Shown: positions 1 through 11,525, numbered from the stretch's first letter. The stretch is 64,000 nucleotides of DNA from an uncultured Catenibacterium sp. (GCF_900540665.1 NZ_UQGV01000002.1:1-64000); one strand, 5' to 3'. Program-made: numbers and translations. The notes: generated by a model from the letters alone, not told the origin.

Positions 1-38
1 CTCGTCAACAACTTTTTTTGATTTTTTCTTTAAATTAT

Positions 39-743
39 CTACTTATCGTCTAAATACCAGCCATAATCCTGATGATAGATCATCTGTTTAGTCATTCCAC
101 CATCAATACAGATATTCTCACCGTTGACAAATGAAGCTTTGGATGAACATAAAAATAAGACCATAGACGATATATCTTGGGGATTTCTTACTCTTCCAGA
201 TGGCTGTTGATATGCATCAGGACCAGTATATGTATGACCATGAGTGTCAATCCATCCTGGTGAAATAGAATTGACTCTTACACGACCTCTTAGACTCATC
301 ATGAGAGCGTGTGTAAGGGCCGCTATGCCTCCTTTTGCTGCAGTATAGCTTTCTGTATTGGCTTGACTCATACGGTCTCTAGAAGACGAAATATTGATAA
401 TTACAGCATCCTTATTAAATGAATCCTTGAATAACTTTGTGAGATAGAACGGTGCAGTAACTCCTACAGATAAAGCATATTGAAATTCTTCATTACTGCA
501 TTCATCAATACCCTTCATCATCGGTAAAGTAATGAGATAATCAATATGTCCATGTTTTTCTAATACATAAGATACAAATGATTCTAGAATTTCTTTACTC
601 GCAATATCTCCTACATAGTGATTTCCTTGTGCTTTATCGATTACTTCTACTAAAGCACCTTGTTTTCTAAAATCTTCTACTATTGCTTTTCCTATTCCAT
701 GTGCCCCACCAGTGACAACAACAACTTTATCCTTAAACTCCAT
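39..743 (-). CDS. SDR-family NAD(P)-dependent oxidoreductase
   Basis: A 234-residue short-chain dehydrogenase/reductase. The N-terminal Rossmann motif TGGAHGIGKAI (about residues 11-21) binds NAD(P), NISSS supplies the catalytic serine region, and YTAAK is the YxxxK active site. A strong ribosome-binding site (AGGAGG, a few bases before the ATG) fixes the start. It lies just downstream of rpoC, separated by a strong hairpin terminator, so it may be expressed by readthrough or from its own weak promoter. The substrate cannot be told from sequence; SDRs act on sugars, steroids, acyl carriers and many other alcohols. Only the family is secure. Confidence 0.85.
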   Translation of the reverse strand: MEFKDKVVVVTGGAHGIGKAIVEDFRKQGALVEVIDKAQGNHYVGDIASKEILESFVSYVLEKHGHIDYLITLPMMKGIDECSNEEFQYALSVGVTAPFYLTKLFKDSFNKDAVIINISSSRDRMSQANTESYTAAKGGIAALTHALMMSLRGRVRVNSISPGWIDTHGHTYTGPDAYQQPSGRVRNPQDISSMVLFLCSSKASFVNGENICIDGGMTKQMIYHQDYGWYLDDK

Positions 744-762
744 ATTTCCTCCTTATATACGA

Positions 763-792
763 AAACACTATGGACTTATGTCCATAGTGTTT
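763..792 (-). terminator. Terminator after rpoC
   Basis: A perfect 13-bp inverted repeat (AAACACTATGGAC / GTCCATAGTGTTT) with a 4-nt loop lies between the rpoC stop and the SDR start. The T-run on the minus strand is short, so some readthrough into the SDR gene is plausible. Confidence 0.75.
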
Positions 793-800
793 CTTATAAA

Positions 801-3800
801 TTAAGCATCATGATGAGAAGTTACAAATTCTTCTTCTTCATCAAACATTGCAGAGTCAGGAGTGAAGTTTTCAGCTTCTTCTCTTGATTTTTCAAGTTCA
901 GCCTGCTGAAGAGCTTCTTCTTCCTCTCTCTTGATTGTTTCTTCAGACTTTAAAGGTCCTCTTAAGCCAGTACCTGCTGGTAATAGCTTACCGATAATAA
1001 CGTTTTCCTTTAGACCCTTAAGATTATCTACTTTACCTCTGATGGCAGCATCAGTAAGAATTCTAGTAGTTTCCTGGAATGATGCAGCTGATAACCATGA
1101 ATCTGTTTCTAATGAAGCCTTAGTGATACCAAGTAAGATTGGTCTACCAACAGCTGGATGCTTACCTTCCTTAAGAACCTGTCTATTTAATTCAGTGAAG
1201 TTCTTAACTGAAACATGTGATCCAGGTAATGCAGTTGTATCGCCACCTTCTACGATCTTCATTCTTCTCATCATCTGCTGAATGATGATTTCGATATGCT
1301 TATCAGAAATTTCGATACCCTGTAATCTATATACCTGCTGTACTTCTTTTAAGATATACTTTTCTACTGCTTCTGCAGATGCAACAGATAATAATTCTTT
1401 TGGAGAGATAGAACCTTCTGTGATCTTATCACCTGGTTCAACAATATCTCCTTCTGAAACTGCTACTTTTGCACCAATTGGTGTTAAGTAAGTCTTAGTT
1501 TCAAGATCATTTGCGACAGTAACTTCTGAACGCTGGTTGTTGTGGTCACCCTGAGTTGTAATTGATGAAACATGTCCATTGATTTCAGAAATAATTGATT
1601 TAGCCTTTGGAACACGTGCTTCAAACAATTCCTGGATACGAGGAAGACCCTGAGTGATATCGGCGTCACCGGCAACACCACCCATGTGGAATGTACGCAT
1701 TGTAAGCTGAGTACCTGGTTCACCGATTGACTGTGCAGCCATGATACCGATTGTTTCACCAAGTAATACTTCCTGACCAGTTGCTAGGTTTAGACCATAA
1801 CACTTACGGCAGATACCTGTCTTAGATTTACATCCGAAGATGTTTCTAATTTCAACTGTCTTAATACCAGCATCCGCAACAGCTTTTGCTGATTTTTCAG
1901 TCATTAATTCATTTGCATGGACAATGATTTCACCAGTTGCTGGATCACAGATGTCCTTTAATGAAGTACGACCAACAAGTCTATCTACTAACGGTACGAT
2001 TACGTTACCATCAGCTGTATTAATTAATTCAGATACTTCGAATCCCTTATCAGTATGACAATCGTCTTCTGTGATAATAACTTCCTGTGCTACATCGACA
2101 AGACGTCTTGTTAAGTAACCTGAATCGGCAGTCTTTAAGGCTGTATCTGTAGAACCTTTACGAGCACCATGTGTAGAAATGAAGAATTCTGATGCAGTTA
2201 AACCTTCACGAAGGGCAGACTTGATAGGAAGTTCGATAGTTTCACCCTTAGGGTTACTCATCAATCCACGCATACCTACAAGCTGAGTGAAGTTAGAGAT
2301 GTTACCACGGGCACCTGAATCTGACATGATGAAGATTGGGTTATCACGATCAGCTTCGAACTCTTCTTTAACGATACCAGTAACTTCTTCTTTAACGTCA
2401 TTCCATAATTTGATTACGGCAGTATAACGTTCATGTTCTGTTAATTTACCTTTGTTGTATAACTTCTTAATGACTTCAAGATGTTCATCAGCATCATCGA
2501 ATAAATGATATTTATCCTGAGGAATCTGAATATCATAAGCAGATACTGTAATACCAGCGATAGTTGAGTAATAGAATCCCTGGTTCTTTAATCTATCAAG
2601 CATGACATGGATTTCATCAATTGGACAAATCTTGAAGTATTCATCAATGATTGCTCCAAGAGTCTTCTTAGTGAACTGCTTGATTAAAGGCTGAGCTTTG
2701 ATGTGAGCCTTGATATCTGTACCATAAGGTAAGAAGTACTTCATTGGAGTAGCCTTTAAACTTGCCTTATCTGGATCATTTAAGTATGGGAATTCACCTT
2801 CAAAGATCTGGTTGAAGATGATCTTACCAACTGTAGTGACTAAGTACATGTTGTTCTGTTCTTCAGTGAATGTCTTATTCTTTAAAGCAGCAGCACGAAT
2901 CGCAATTCTTGTATGTAAGTTAACAGTCTTATTGTAATAAGCCATTAATACTTCGTTTACATCAGCGAATACTGTACCTTCACCAATCTGATCTGCTTTT
3001 TCTGTTGTTAAGTAATAGTTACCAAGCACCATGTCCTGTGATGGAGTAACGATAGGTTTACCATCTTTTGGACCAAGGATATTTCTAGAACCAAGCATTA
3101 ACTGTCTTGCTTCCTGGATTGCTTCTTCACCTAATGGTGCATGGATGGCCATCTGGTCACCATCGAAGTCGGCATTGAATGCTGGACAAGCTAATGGGTG
3201 AAGACGGATTGCACGACCTTCTACTAGTTTAGGTTCGAAAGCCTGGATACCTAATCTATGTAATGTAGGGGCACGGTTAAGTAATACTGGATGATGTTTG
3301 ATAACATCTTCAACGATTGGCCAGATCTTATCATCCATCTTATCAATCATACGTTCAGCAGCTTTGATATTAGTTGCTAATTCGTTTCTTACTAATCCAG
3401 AGATAACAAATGGCTTAAATAAGTTAACAGCCATTTCTCTTGGAATACCACACTGGTACATCTTTAATGTAGGTCCTACAGCGATAACTGAACGTCCAGA
3501 GTAGTCTACACGCTTACCAAGTAAGTTCTGTCTGAAACGTCCCTGCTTACCTTTAAGTGTATGTGAAAGAGATTTTAATGCTCTTCCTCCAGCACCTGTA
3601 ATAGGTTTAGAACGTCTACCATTATCGATTAAAGCATCTACAGATTCCTGAAGCATACGCTTTTCGTTCTGTACGATGATGCTAGGTGTACCTAATTCTA
3701 ATAATTTCTTTAAACGGTTGTTACGAGTGATAACACGTCTATATAAGTCGTTTAAGTCACTTGTCGCAAAACGACCACCGTCAAGCTGAAGCATTGGTCT

Positions 3801-4514
3801 TAAATCAGGTGGAATAACTGGAAGAACATCCATGATCATCCATTCTGGCTGGTTATTAGAGCTTCTGAATGCATCGATTGCTTCAAGTCTCTTTAATAAC
3901 TTCTGTCTCTTCTGACCCTGAGCTTCTTTTAACTGATTTTCTACATCTTCAAGTTCAGCATCTAAGTCAACCTTCTGTAATAATACTTTGATGGCTTCTG
4001 CACCGATCTTAGCCTGGAACTGACCACCGAACTTTTCAACACAGTTACGATAATCTCTTTCAGATAATACCTGCTTGTATTCAAGTGGTGTAGAACCTTT
4101 ATCAGTAACAACATAAGATACGAAGTAGATGATTTCTTCTAACTGTTTAGGAGACATATCAAGGATGAGTCCCATACGAGATGGAACTCCCTTTAAATAC
4201 CAGATATGTGCAACTGGAGTTGCTAATTCGATATGACCCATTCTTTCTCTTCTTACTGAAGAACGAGTTACTTCAACACCACAACGGTCGCAGACAACAC
4301 CTTTATATCTTACTTTCTTATATTTACCACAAGCACATTCCCAGTCCTTTGTTGGACCAAAGATTCTTTCACAAAATAAACCATCTTTTTCAGGCTTCTG
4401 TGAACGATAGTTGATTGTTTCAGGTTTTTTGACTTCGCCATATGACCATTCACGAATCTTCTCAGGAGAGGCTAAACCGATCTGAATTGCTGAAAAATTA
4501 TTATTCTCTGCCAT
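801..4514 (-). CDS. rpoC: DNA-directed RNA polymerase subunit beta'
   Basis: Largest core subunit of RNA polymerase, 1237 residues. Visible landmarks are the N-terminal zinc finger (CACG...CDRCG, about residues 60-78), the absolutely conserved NADFDGDQM that holds the catalytic magnesium (about residue 450), the trigger-loop segment [16 protein letters not shown], and the second cysteine cluster ending CRKCYGLN. The C terminus carries a short acidic and glutamate-rich tail. The ATG overlaps the rpoB stop by one base (TAATG), so the two are translationally coupled. Length and features are normal for Bacillota. Confidence 0.99.
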   Translation of the reverse strand: MAENNNFSAIQIGLASPEKIREWSYGEVKKPETINYRSQKPEKDGLFCERIFGPTKDWECACGKYKKVRYKGVVCDRCGVEVTRSSVRRERMGHIELATPVAHIWYLKGVPSRMGLILDMSPKQLEEIIYFVSYVVTDKGSTPLEYKQVLSERDYRNCVEKFGGQFQAKIGAEAIKVLLQKVDLDAELEDVENQLKEAQGQKRQKLLKRLEAIDAFRSSNNQPEWMIMDVLPVIPPDLRPMLQLDGGRFATSDLNDLYRRVITRNNRLKKLLELGTPSIIVQNEKRMLQESVDALIDNGRRSKPITGAGGRALKSLSHTLKGKQGRFRQNLLGKRVDYSGRSVIAVGPTLKMYQCGIPREMAVNLFKPFVISGLVRNELATNIKAAERMIDKMDDKIWPIVEDVIKHHPVLLNRAPTLHRLGIQAFEPKLVEGRAIRLHPLACPAFNADFDGDQMAIHAPLGEEAIQEARQLMLGSRNILGPKDGKPIVTPSQDMVLGNYYLTTEKADQIGEGTVFADVNEVLMAYYNKTVNLHTRIAIRAAALKNKTFTEEQNNMYLVTTVGKIIFNQIFEGEFPYLNDPDKASLKATPMKYFLPYGTDIKAHIKAQPLIKQFTKKTLGAIIDEYFKICPIDEIHVMLDRLKNQGFYYSTIAGITVSAYDIQIPQDKYHLFDDADEHLEVIKKLYNKGKLTEHERYTAVIKLWNDVKEEVTGIVKEEFEADRDNPIFIMSDSGARGNISNFTQLVGMRGLMSNPKGETIELPIKSALREGLTASEFFISTHGARKGSTDTALKTADSGYLTRRLVDVAQEVIITEDDCHTDKGFEVSELINTADGNVIVPLVDRLVGRTSLKDICDPATGEIIVHANELMTEKSAKAVADAGIKTVEIRNIFGCKSKTGICRKCYGLNLATGQEVLLGETIGIMAAQSIGEPGTQLTMRTFHMGGVAGDADITQGLPRIQELFEARVPKAKSIISEINGHVSSITTQGDHNNQRSEVTVANDLETKTYLTPIGAKVAVSEGDIVEPGDKITEGSISPKELLSVASAEAVEKYILKEVQQVYRLQGIEISDKHIEIIIQQMMRRMKIVEGGDTTALPGSHVSVKNFTELNRQVLKEGKHPAVGRPILLGITKASLETDSWLSAASFQETTRILTDAAIRGKVDNLKGLKENVIIGKLLPAGTGLRGPLKSEETIKREEEEALQQAELEKSREEAENFTPDSAMFDEEEEFVTSHHDA

Positions 4515-7500
4515 TATTCTTCCTCCTCACCGCTTTTTCCAAATAATCCTTCGATAATATCATCGACTGATTCTGGAGCTTCATCATCATCGAAGCTGTC
4601 TTCTACGATATCATCTTCACCTTCGGCAACGAATTCTTCGTGAGTGTCAACTTCTTCATCTTCTTTTTCTTCTTTATCATCATTTTCTTCATCTTCTTTT
4701 GGCTTCTTAGGCGCATCGAATGAACGAGGGAAACGACGATCTTCATCTTCGATATTACCTACATTGATTTCATTACCGTCATCATCTAATAGACGAATAT
4801 CTAATGCCAATGCCTGTAATTCTTTCTTTAATACTCTGAATGATTCAGGTAATCCTGGTTCAGGTAACTTCTGTCCCTTAACAATTGCTTCATAAGTCTT
4901 AACACGTCCTACAACGTCATCTGACTTAACTGTTAAGATTTCACGTAATGTATATGCTGCACCATAAGCTTCAAGTGCCCATACTTCCATTTCCCCGAAT
5001 CTCTGACCACCGTTCTGAGCTTTACCACCAAGTGGCTGCTGAGTAACAAGTGAGTAAGGACCAACTGATCTTGCATGTAACTTATCATCAACCATGTGAC
5101 ATAACTTGATCATGTACATGATACCAACTGATACTTCGTTATCGAAATATTCACCAGTTTTACCAGAAATAACTTTCTGTTTACCATTTTCTGGCATACC
5201 AGCTTCCTTCATGATATTTTCTAAGTCCTTAGAATTGATACCATCAAAGGCTGGAGTTGCGAAATACTGACCACCTAACTGTCTAGCGGCATAACCTAAG
5301 TGTAATTCTAATACCTGACCGATGTTCATACGAGATGGTACACCTAATGGGTTAAGCATGATATCAAGTGGAGTACCGTCCTGTAAGTGAGGCATATCTT
5401 CTGTTGGTAAGATCTTAGAGATGACACCCTTGTTACCGTGTCTACCTGACATCTTATCCCCTTCAGAAATCTTACGCTTCTGAACGATATATACTTTGAT
5501 AACTTTATTTACACCTGGCTGTAAATCGTCTCTTTCAACTTCCTTATAAGCAAGTGAGTTTGCTTCACCATACTGATTTTCAGTTTTTCTATCTTTACCT
5601 CTACGAGTAAATACTCTGATACGATGAACGATACCAGAACCACCATGTGGTACTCTTAATGAGTTATCTTTAACTTCTCTAGATTTTTCACCAAAGATAG
5701 CTAATAATAGTTTTTCTTCTGCAGATAATTCTGCCTGTCCCTTAGGAGTGACTTTACCAACTAAGATATCGCCTTCCTTAACTTCAGCACCAACGCGGAT
5801 AATACCGTTTTCGTCTAAGTTAGAACGTGCATCTTCACCTACGTTAGGAATATCTCTAGTAATTTCTTCAGGGCCTAACTTTGTATCACGACATTCAATT
5901 GTATATTCCTGAATGTGGATAGAAGTATAGTAGTCTTCTTTTACAAGCTTTTCATTCATGATGACAGCATCTTCGTAGTTATAACCATTCCATGTCATGA
6001 AACCTACAAGAACGTTCTGTCCTAATGCTAATTCACCCTGTTCCATAGCTGGTCCATCAGCAAGAACCTGACCCTTAAGAACATGATCACCAGCCATAAC
6101 AATTGGACGATGGTTGATACATGTACCAGCGTTAGATACAGTGAACTTTAATAACTTATATGTCTTTTCGCCGCTTTCACCTTCAACAATGATCTTCTTA
6201 GCGTCAACATATTTAACAGTTCCTTCTTCTTTCGCAACAATTGCAGCACCAGAGTCTCTTGCAGCCTGGAACTCCATACCTGTTCCTACATAAGGAGCAT
6301 GTGGATTTAATAGAGGTACAGCCTGTCTCTGCATGTTACATCCCATAAGGGCACGAGTCGCATCATCGTTTTCCAAGAATGGGATACATGAAGATGCTAC
6401 TGATACGATCTGTTTAGGTGAGATATCGATATAGTCGATTTCTTCTGGCTTAGCCATAATGTTTTCACCTAAATGACGTGAGATAACCTGTTCATCAATG
6501 ATACGGTCATTTTCATCAGTCTTAACTTTTGCCTGGGCAATAATATAGTTCTTTTCTTCATCTGCTGTTAAATAACGAATATCATCTTCGTCAATAACAC
6601 AGTTATTTACTTTACGATATGGAGTTTCAATAAATCCATATTCATTTACTTTTGCATAAGATGCAAGTGTAGAAATCAACCCGATGTTAGGACCTTCTGG
6701 TGTTTCGATTGGACAGATTCTACCATAGTGTGATGGATGGACGTCTCGTACTTCATAACCTGCACGGTCTCTTGATAAACCACCAGGACCTAAGGCAGAA
6801 AGACGTCTCTTGTTTGTTAATTCGGCAAGTGGGTTGATCTGGTCCATGAACTGAGATAACTGTGAACTTGCAAAGAATTCTTTGATTGCAGCAGTTAATG
6901 GACGAATGTTTGTTAATGACTGTGGAGTCATAGAATCATCTTCAGCTAAAGACATTCTTTCCTTAACTACTCTTTCCATACGTGATAAACCGATACGGAA
7001 CTGGTTCTGAACTAATTCCCCAACAGTTCTAACACGTCTGTTACCTAAATGATCGATATCATCTAATAAACCAATACGGCTCATTAAAGACACTCTGTCT
7101 TCAGCTGCTAAGTCCTGAGAATCATAGATATCAACAAGGTTAAGCATATATGAATATGCAGCAATAAAGTCTGAAATAGTGACAAACTTACTATCTAATG
7201 AAAGATCAGTACCGATTACTCTCATCTTGATAGATTTTGATTCATCTGTATATACATCTAAAACCTGAATAGTATGGTTAGAATGCATATTTTCATTTGT
7301 TTTAATTTCTCTTGTATGTGCACCTGCTTCAAATACTGGCTTTAAGATTTCTAGTTTATCTTTAGTAATCTTAGTACCTTCTGTCATTACAACATTACCA
7401 TCAACGTCAACAACATCTTCGGCAAGAACACGATCAGCAATACGATCTAATAAGCTTAACTTCTTACGTAGCTTAAAACGACCTGCTTTTGCTAAATCAT

Positions 7501-8293
7501 AACGTTTTGGATCGAAGAAACGCGCAAATAGTAAAGAGTTAGCACCATCTAAAGTAGCTGGTTCACCTGGTCTCAATTTACTATAAATTTCCATCAACGC
7601 ATCATCAGTGTTATGTGTTGGATCCTTTTCAAATGTATTGTAGAGGAACTGGTGTTCTCCGAAAACTTCAATAATATCTTCATTTGAAGAAAGTCCTAGA
7701 GCACGTAAAAGAATAGTACCTGGAATCTTCTTCTGACGGTCAATACGAACATTTAGAACATCCTTGGCATCATTTTCAAATTCAAGCCAAGTACCACGAG
7801 ATGGGATAACCTGTCCATTGAAGACAGTCTTACCAATCTTGTCTGTTCCATTACCAAAATAAGCTCCTGGAGAACGAACTAACTGTGAAACGATAACACG
7901 TTCTGCACCATTAACAACAAATGTACCTGAATCTGTCATTAATGGGAAATCACCCATAAATACTTCACTTGTCTTGATTTCTCCAGTTTTCTTGTTTACA
8001 AGACGTAAAGTAGCACGCAAAGGAGCTGCATAGACTGCATCTCTTTCTTTACTTTCATCTGCATCATACTTAGGCTCATCAAAACGACAATCAACAAACT
8101 CCAATGATAATGTGTCGTTAAAATTTGTGATAGGATAAATATCCTCAAATACTTCTCTTATACCTTTTTCCTGAAACCACTTAAATGAATCTGTCTGAAT
8201 TTCGACAAGGTTAGGTAGTTTCAAAGAACCACTAATACGAGAATAATTGCGTCGCTTAATGCGGCTTTCTGCAGTTCTTACATTCTTTTCCAA
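4514..8293 (-). CDS. rpoB: DNA-directed RNA polymerase subunit beta
   Basis: Second core RNA polymerase subunit. It contains the rifampicin-pocket region ([28 protein letters not shown]) and the C-terminal clamp region ([13 protein letters not shown]), and ends in a long acidic tail rich in D/E. An upstream TTG at 8344 would give 1276 residues, but the TTG at 8293 gives a protein beginning [18 protein letters not shown]. That places KRRNY at residues 13-17, the usual position in Bacillota RpoB, and it is preceded by AAAAGGAG 11 bases upstream. The start is therefore a judgement; both candidates are TTG. Gene identity is certain. Confidence 0.97.
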   Translation of the reverse strand: MEKNVRTAESRIKRRNYSRISGSLKLPNLVEIQTDSFKWFQEKGIREVFEDIYPITNFNDTLSLEFVDCRFDEPKYDADESKERDAVYAAPLRATLRLVNKKTGEIKTSEVFMGDFPLMTDSGTFVVNGAERVIVSQLVRSPGAYFGNGTDKIGKTVFNGQVIPSRGTWLEFENDAKDVLNVRIDRQKKIPGTILLRALGLSSNEDIIEVFGEHQFLYNTFEKDPTHNTDDALMEIYSKLRPGEPATLDGANSLLFARFFDPKRYDLAKAGRFKLRKKLSLLDRIADRVLAEDVVDVDGNVVMTEGTKITKDKLEILKPVFEAGAHTREIKTNENMHSNHTIQVLDVYTDESKSIKMRVIGTDLSLDSKFVTISDFIAAYSYMLNLVDIYDSQDLAAEDRVSLMSRIGLLDDIDHLGNRRVRTVGELVQNQFRIGLSRMERVVKERMSLAEDDSMTPQSLTNIRPLTAAIKEFFASSQLSQFMDQINPLAELTNKRRLSALGPGGLSRDRAGYEVRDVHPSHYGRICPIETPEGPNIGLISTLASYAKVNEYGFIETPYRKVNNCVIDEDDIRYLTADEEKNYIIAQAKVKTDENDRIIDEQVISRHLGENIMAKPEEIDYIDISPKQIVSVASSCIPFLENDDATRALMGCNMQRQAVPLLNPHAPYVGTGMEFQAARDSGAAIVAKEEGTVKYVDAKKIIVEGESGEKTYKLLKFTVSNAGTCINHRPIVMAGDHVLKGQVLADGPAMEQGELALGQNVLVGFMTWNGYNYEDAVIMNEKLVKEDYYTSIHIQEYTIECRDTKLGPEEITRDIPNVGEDARSNLDENGIIRVGAEVKEGDILVGKVTPKGQAELSAEEKLLLAIFGEKSREVKDNSLRVPHGGSGIVHRIRVFTRRGKDRKTENQYGEANSLAYKEVERDDLQPGVNKVIKVYIVQKRKISEGDKMSGRHGNKGVISKILPTEDMPHLQDGTPLDIMLNPLGVPSRMNIGQVLELHLGYAARQLGGQYFATPAFDGINSKDLENIMKEAGMPENGKQKVISGKTGEYFDNEVSVGIMYMIKLCHMVDDKLHARSVGPYSLVTQQPLGGKAQNGGQRFGEMEVWALEAYGAAYTLREILTVKSDDVVGRVKTYEAIVKGQKLPEPGLPESFRVLKKELQALALDIRLLDDDGNEINVGNIEDEDRRFPRSFDAPKKPKEDEENDDKEEKEDEEVDTHEEFVAEGEDDIVEDSFDDDEAPESVDDIIEGLFGKSGEEEE

Positions 8294-8380
8294 AATCCGT
8301 TCCACTCCTTTTTTAATCTCTATCTGCAAGCTAAAAAGGGTCAAAATGACCTGCTTTTATACATGAGTAGGCATTTTAGT

Positions 8381-8409
8381 ATACTAGCATAAGGGTACAT
8401 TTGTGTCAA
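8381..8409 (-). promoter_or_regulatory. Putative rpoBC promoter
   Basis: On the minus strand, TTGACA (8404-8409) and TAGTAT (8381-8386) are separated by 17 bases, directly downstream of the methyltransferase terminator. This gives rpoBC a promoter of its own in addition to any readthrough from the ribosomal operon. TATACT three bases further down is an alternative -10. Confidence 0.6.
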
Positions 8410-8411
8410 CC

Positions 8412-8438
8412 CAAAAAGGGAAATTTATACAATTTCCC
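8412..8438 (-). terminator. Terminator after the RsmC-like methyltransferase
   Basis: Minus-strand hairpin GGGAAATT/AAATTTCCC followed by TTTTT, just after the methyltransferase stop and just before the rpoB promoter. Confidence 0.8.
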
Positions 8439-8447
8439 TAATTATCA

Positions 8448-9035
8448 TTATTTAATTGATTGAATTATATAATAGCCTTTGTTTCGCTTCAATATTTCCG
8501 CATTTCCAAAAACTTCTTCCATGCATTTCTTAGCGCTTGGTGCACCCTGCTTCTTTTGAATTACAATCACAAGGCGGCCATTCTTATTTAAATGTGAATA
8601 ACTTTCTTTAAGAATAGTCGTCACAACATTCTTGCCTGCACGAATTGGCGGATTAGAGATGATCATATCAAATGTCTTCTCTACTTGATCATATGCATTA
8701 CTTTCATAAACATGCATATCTTCAAGATGATAATCTTCAATTGTGCGTTTAGCAAGATCCATTGCACGTCTGTTGACATCTACCATATCAAATGTAACAT
8801 CTGGATAAACCATCTTCAGGCTGATGCTTAATGCACCATATCCACACCCAACATCCAATACTGATTTTACACCTTCTAGATTAACGGTGTCAAGTAGAGT
8901 TCTTGAGCCGAAATCTACACTATCCTTAGAGAAAACACCACGGTCACTATGAAAGTCAATAGAATGTCCTTGAAAATCAAAATGAATCATTGAAGGTCTG
9001 CTTTCTATTTCATCATTTGTATAATAGTGTGACAT
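8448..9035 (-). CDS. RsmC/YbxB-like class I SAM-dependent methyltransferase
   Basis: About 195 residues with the class I methyltransferase fold: SAM-binding motif VLDVGCGYGALS, an acidic residue after beta-2 (MVDVNRRAMDLA) and the IISNPPIRAG motif (NPP[FY]-type) typical of rRNA guanine-N2 methyltransferases. A gene of this type commonly lies between rplL and rpoB in Bacillota (ybxB in Bacillus), which supports a ribosomal RNA substrate, although the target base is not proven. The second ATG (9035) is preferred, because GAGG sits 7 bases before it and only 1 base before the first ATG (9041). It lies after the rplL terminator, so expression is likely low. Confidence 0.88.
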   Translation of the reverse strand: MSHYYTNDEIESRPSMIHFDFQGHSIDFHSDRGVFSKDSVDFGSRTLLDTVNLEGVKSVLDVGCGYGALSISLKMVYPDVTFDMVDVNRRAMDLAKRTIEDYHLEDMHVYESNAYDQVEKTFDMIISNPPIRAGKNVVTTILKESYSHLNKNGRLVIVIQKKQGAPSAKKCMEEVFGNAEILKRNKGYYIIQSIK

Positions 9036-9051
9036 TCTCATTCCTCATAAG

Positions 9052-9076
9052 AAAAAAGCCCTAAGATAGGGCTTTT
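9052..9076 (-). terminator. Terminator after rplL
   Basis: Minus-strand hairpin AGCCCTATCTTAGGGCT followed by a T-run, between the rplL stop and the methyltransferase start. It probably attenuates transcription into the downstream genes. Confidence 0.8.
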
Positions 9077-9096
9077 AAAATTGTGTTTGTATTAAA

Positions 9097-9462
9097 TTAC
9101 TTTAATTCAACAACAGCACCAGCAGCTTCTAAAGTTTCCTTTAACTTAGCACCTTCTTCAGCTGGTACGTCTTTCTTGATTTCAGATGGAACCTTGTCAA
9201 CTAAGCCCTTAGCTTCAACTAGTCCTAAACCAGTGATTTCTCTAACAGCCTTGATAACTTTAACCTTTGTAGGTCCAACTTCCTTAAGGATTACTGTTAC
9301 GTTAGCAGCAGGTCCTTCTTCTTCAGCAGCAGCAGCAACTGCAACTGGAGCAGCAGCTGTAACGTCGAATTTTTCTTCGATTGCTTTTACTAATTCATTT
9401 AATTCTAAGATTGTAGCTTCTTCTAAGTAAGCTAAGATTTCATCAGTTGTTAACTTTGCCAT
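9097..9462 (-). CDS. rplL: 50S ribosomal protein L7/L12
   Basis: Stalk protein of the large subunit, which recruits and activates the translational GTPases. It has 121 residues with the N-terminal dimerisation helix, an alanine-rich hinge (residues about 35-52) and the conserved C-terminal domain ([24 protein letters not shown]). It directly follows rplJ with a 25-base gap, as in nearly all bacteria, and shares its L10-leader control. Confidence 0.98.
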   Translation of the reverse strand: MAKLTTDEILAYLEEATILELNELVKAIEEKFDVTAAAPVAVAAAAEEEGPAANVTVILKEVGPTKVKVIKAVREITGLGLVEAKGLVDKVPSEIKKDVPAEEGAKLKETLEAAGAVVELK

Positions 9463-9487
9463 TTTAATATTCTCCTTTATTTCGATA

Positions 9488-10030
9488 TTAAGCAGCTGCT
9501 TCTGCTTCTGCAGGAGCTGCTTCTTCTGCAGATCCTTCTGCTTCTTTGTCAGCTACAGCCTTAACAGCTCTAGCAACTTTTGATACTGGTGCCTTTAAGC
9601 AAGCCAATAACATTGATAACATACCTTCTTTGTTTGGTAACTTTGAAAGTTCCATAACTTCTTCTTTGCTCAATAATTTGCCTTCAACGATTGCAGTCTT
9701 GATTACAAGAGCTTCGTGATCCTTAGCAAATTTTGCTAGTACTCTAGCTGGAGCAACAGCGTCATCATGACCAAATGCAATAGCGTTTGGACCAGTTAAG
9801 AATTCATCTAATTCCTGTTTACCACAAGCTTCTGTAGCACGAAGAGCTAATTTGTTCTTATAAACTTTAAGTTCAACGTTTTCAGCTCTTAAAGCACGAC
9901 GAAGTTCAGTAACTTCATCAACAGTTAAGCCACGGTATTCAGCAACTACTACTGACTGAGCGTTTGTTAACTTATCAGCGATTTCGTCGATGACTGCCTG
10001 TTTAGCGACTAATACTTTTTCGTTAGCCAT
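9488..10030 (-). CDS. rplJ: 50S ribosomal protein L10
   Basis: Base of the L7/L12 stalk, 180 residues, with the typical N-terminal segment ([18 protein letters not shown]) and a C-terminal helix that carries the L7/L12 dimers, followed by an Ala/Glu-rich tail. The strong ribosome-binding site GGAGGTG lies 5 bases before the ATG. The gene is preceded by a clear L10-leader structure, so the L10-L12 complex should repress its own synthesis. Confidence 0.98.
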   Translation of the reverse strand: MANEKVLVAKQAVIDEIADKLTNAQSVVVAEYRGLTVDEVTELRRALRAENVELKVYKNKLALRATEACGKQELDEFLTGPNAIAFGHDDAVAPARVLAKFAKDHEALVIKTAIVEGKLLSKEEVMELSKLPNKEGMLSMLLACLKAPVSKVARAVKAVADKEAEGSAEEAAPAEAEAAA

Positions 10031-10192
10031 TGTTACACCTCCATAAAAATTTTATTGCAACAATATACTCGTTATATAAAAACTCCTAGATTACCTAGGA
10101 GTTTGTCATTTGATACATGACAATATCCCTCGGTAACAAATTGAGACTTGCGTCAGTTACTGTCTACGGTATATTGATTGCGGCATTAATAA
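10031..10192 (-). ncRNA. Ribosomal protein L10 leader with attenuator
   Basis: The stretch between rplA and rplJ, read on the minus strand, carries the L10-leader signature CCGTAGACAGTA, then GACGCAAG and TTACCGAGG. A strong hairpin (10-bp stem AAACTCCTAG/CTAGGAGTTT, 10080-10104) followed by TTTTTAT comes next. In this family the L10-L12 complex binds the kink-turn region and controls rplJL expression; the hairpin is likely the attenuating terminator. Confidence 0.85.
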
Positions 10193-10873
10193 TTAAGCAG
10201 CAATTTTTACTGCTGGACCCATTGTAGATGAAACTACGCAGTTCTTAACGTAAGTTCCCTTAACTACTGAAGGTCTGATTCTTAATAATAAAGCATGGAT
10301 AGCTTCATAGTTTTCAACTAGCTTAGCGCTGTCGAATGATACACGACCGATTGGAAGATGTACGTTACCATCTTTATCAGTTCTATAATTAACTTTACCG
10401 CCCTTAGATTCATTAACTGCTTTAGCAACATCCATAGTTACTGTACCAGTCTTAGGGTTTGGCATTAATCCCTTAGGACCTAAAACACGTCCTAATTTAC
10501 CAAGCTTAGGCATCTGATCAGGAGTAGCGATCATAACATCGAACTCTAACCATCCCTTAGCGATTTCATCTAAGATTTCCTGGCCGCCAACTACGTCAGC
10601 ACCAGCATTTTTAGCTTCTTCAGCCTTTGGACCTTCAGCGATAACACAAACTCTCTTTGTTTTACCAGTTCCGTTAGGAAGCACGATAGCTCCACGTAAC
10701 TGCTGATCTGCATGTCTAGTATCAAGGTTTAACTTGAATACAACATCAACACTTGCATCGAATTTAGCAGTATTAGTCTTCTTAACTAATTCGATTGCTT
10801 CTTCGATTGAGTATAGCTTGCCAGCTTCAATCTGCTTAGCAGCTTCTACATATTTCTTTCCTTTTTTTGACAT
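10193..10873 (-). CDS. rplA: 50S ribosomal protein L1
   Basis: L1-stalk protein that binds 23S rRNA and helps release deacylated tRNA, 226 residues. The family signature is in [32 protein letters not shown] (about residues 112-143). The ribosome-binding site AAGGAGGAAA precedes the ATG. L1 is also a translational repressor in bacteria, and a matching RNA motif lies just upstream of this gene. Confidence 0.98.
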   Translation of the reverse strand: MSKKGKKYVEAAKQIEAGKLYSIEEAIELVKKTNTAKFDASVDVVFKLNLDTRHADQQLRGAIVLPNGTGKTKRVCVIAEGPKAEEAKNAGADVVGGQEILDEIAKGWLEFDVMIATPDQMPKLGKLGRVLGPKGLMPNPKTGTVTMDVAKAVNESKGGKVNYRTDKDGNVHLPIGRVSFDSAKLVENYEAIHALLLRIRPSVVKGTYVKNCVVSSTMGPAVKIAA

Positions 10874-10888
10874 TTTCTTTCCTCCTTA

Positions 10889-10916
10889 AGTGGTCTTAAC
10901 GGATAGACCTCCCACT
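10889..10916 (-). promoter_or_regulatory. Putative L1-binding mRNA site upstream of rplA
   Basis: Minus-strand RNA folds as an outer stem AGTGG/CCACT and an inner stem GGTCT/AGACC with an asymmetric GA bulge (core GTGGGAGGTCTATCC). This resembles the L1-binding element that mimics the 23S rRNA site. It sits directly before the rplA ribosome-binding site, where binding would block initiation. The fold is visible; binding is inferred. Confidence 0.55.
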
Positions 10917-10954
10917 GTAATGACGGAATTCAACTCCATCAGATTGCTAATTAA

Positions 10955-11383
10955 TTAAGCGTCTAAGCCTTCTACTTTGACACCCATGTTACGTGCTGTT
11001 CCAGCAACGATCTTCATTGCTGCTTCTAAATCATTAGCGTTAAGGTCTGGCATTTTGTATTCTGCGATTTCCTTTAACTTGTCAGCACTTAGAGTAGCAA
11101 CAGTCTGCTTTGAATCACTTGCAGCTTTCTTGATACCACAAGCCTTCTTGATCATTTCAGCAGCTGGAGCTGTCTTTAATACGAAATCAAAGCTCTTGTC
11201 TTCATAAACAGTCAAAACTACTGGTACAGTTTCACCATGACGATCTTTAGTCTGATCGTTGAATGCTGTACAGAATTTTGGCATCTGAATTCCTGCACCT
11301 GCTAGAGCTGGTCCTGGTTTAGCACCACCTGCTGGGAACTGGATCTTCATAATTCTTACTACTTTTTTACCATTTTTTGCCAC
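10955..11383 (-). CDS. rplK: 50S ribosomal protein L11
   Basis: Component of the GTPase-associated centre, 142 residues from the chosen start. The open frame extends to an ATG at 11473, but a GTG at 11383 with an excellent ribosome-binding site (GGAGGT, 7 bases upstream) gives the normal L11 length, and the upstream extension overlaps the leader RNA. Characteristic parts are FPAGGAKPGPALAGAGI near the N terminus and the Ala/Pro-rich C-terminal domain ending NMGVKVEG. It forms an operon with rplA. Confidence 0.96.
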   Translation of the reverse strand: MAKNGKKVVRIMKIQFPAGGAKPGPALAGAGIQMPKFCTAFNDQTKDRHGETVPVVLTVYEDKSFDFVLKTAPAAEMIKKACGIKKAASDSKQTVATLSADKLKEIAEYKMPDLNANDLEAAMKIVAGTARNMGVKVEGLDA

Positions 11384-11411
11384 GGTACACACCTCCATTA
11401 AAATATTGTCC

Positions 11412-11445
11412 GTGCTGTGGTTCGTTTGGGCAAAAGCCCTCCCAC
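11412..11445 (-). promoter_or_regulatory. Leader motif upstream of rplK (L1-site-like)
   Basis: The rplK 5' UTR contains GTGGGAGGGC-TTTT-GCCC...CCAC, an outer and an inner stem with an asymmetric internal loop. The GTGGGAGG element is the same as that in front of rplA. It is a plausible second L1-binding autoregulatory site. A separate small hairpin GACGC-ATG-GCGTC lies just before it. Confidence 0.45.
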
Positions 11446-11466
11446 GCATTTGACGCCATGCGTCGA

Positions 11467-11498
11467 TTACCAATTATACATAATACAAAGCAAAAATC
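11467..11498 (-). promoter_or_regulatory. Putative rplKA promoter
   Basis: On the minus strand TTGATT, a 16-base spacer and a perfect TATAAT lie about 90 bases before the rplK GTG, immediately after the end of the ABC permease gene. This separates the ribosomal genes from the inserted transporter. Confidence 0.6.
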
Positions 11499-11525
11499 AA
11501 TGCTTTTTTAATTTTTTTGACTTTT

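Noticed and set aside
4644..4895. Plus-strand Ser-rich frame antisense to the end of rpoB
   Set aside because: Low-complexity reverse reading of the acidic rpoB tail; no initiation signal.
9083..9430. Plus-strand open frame antisense to rplL
   Set aside because: Lies wholly inside the rplL coding sequence on the opposite strand, is Ala/Ser-rich from reverse reading and has no ribosome-binding site.
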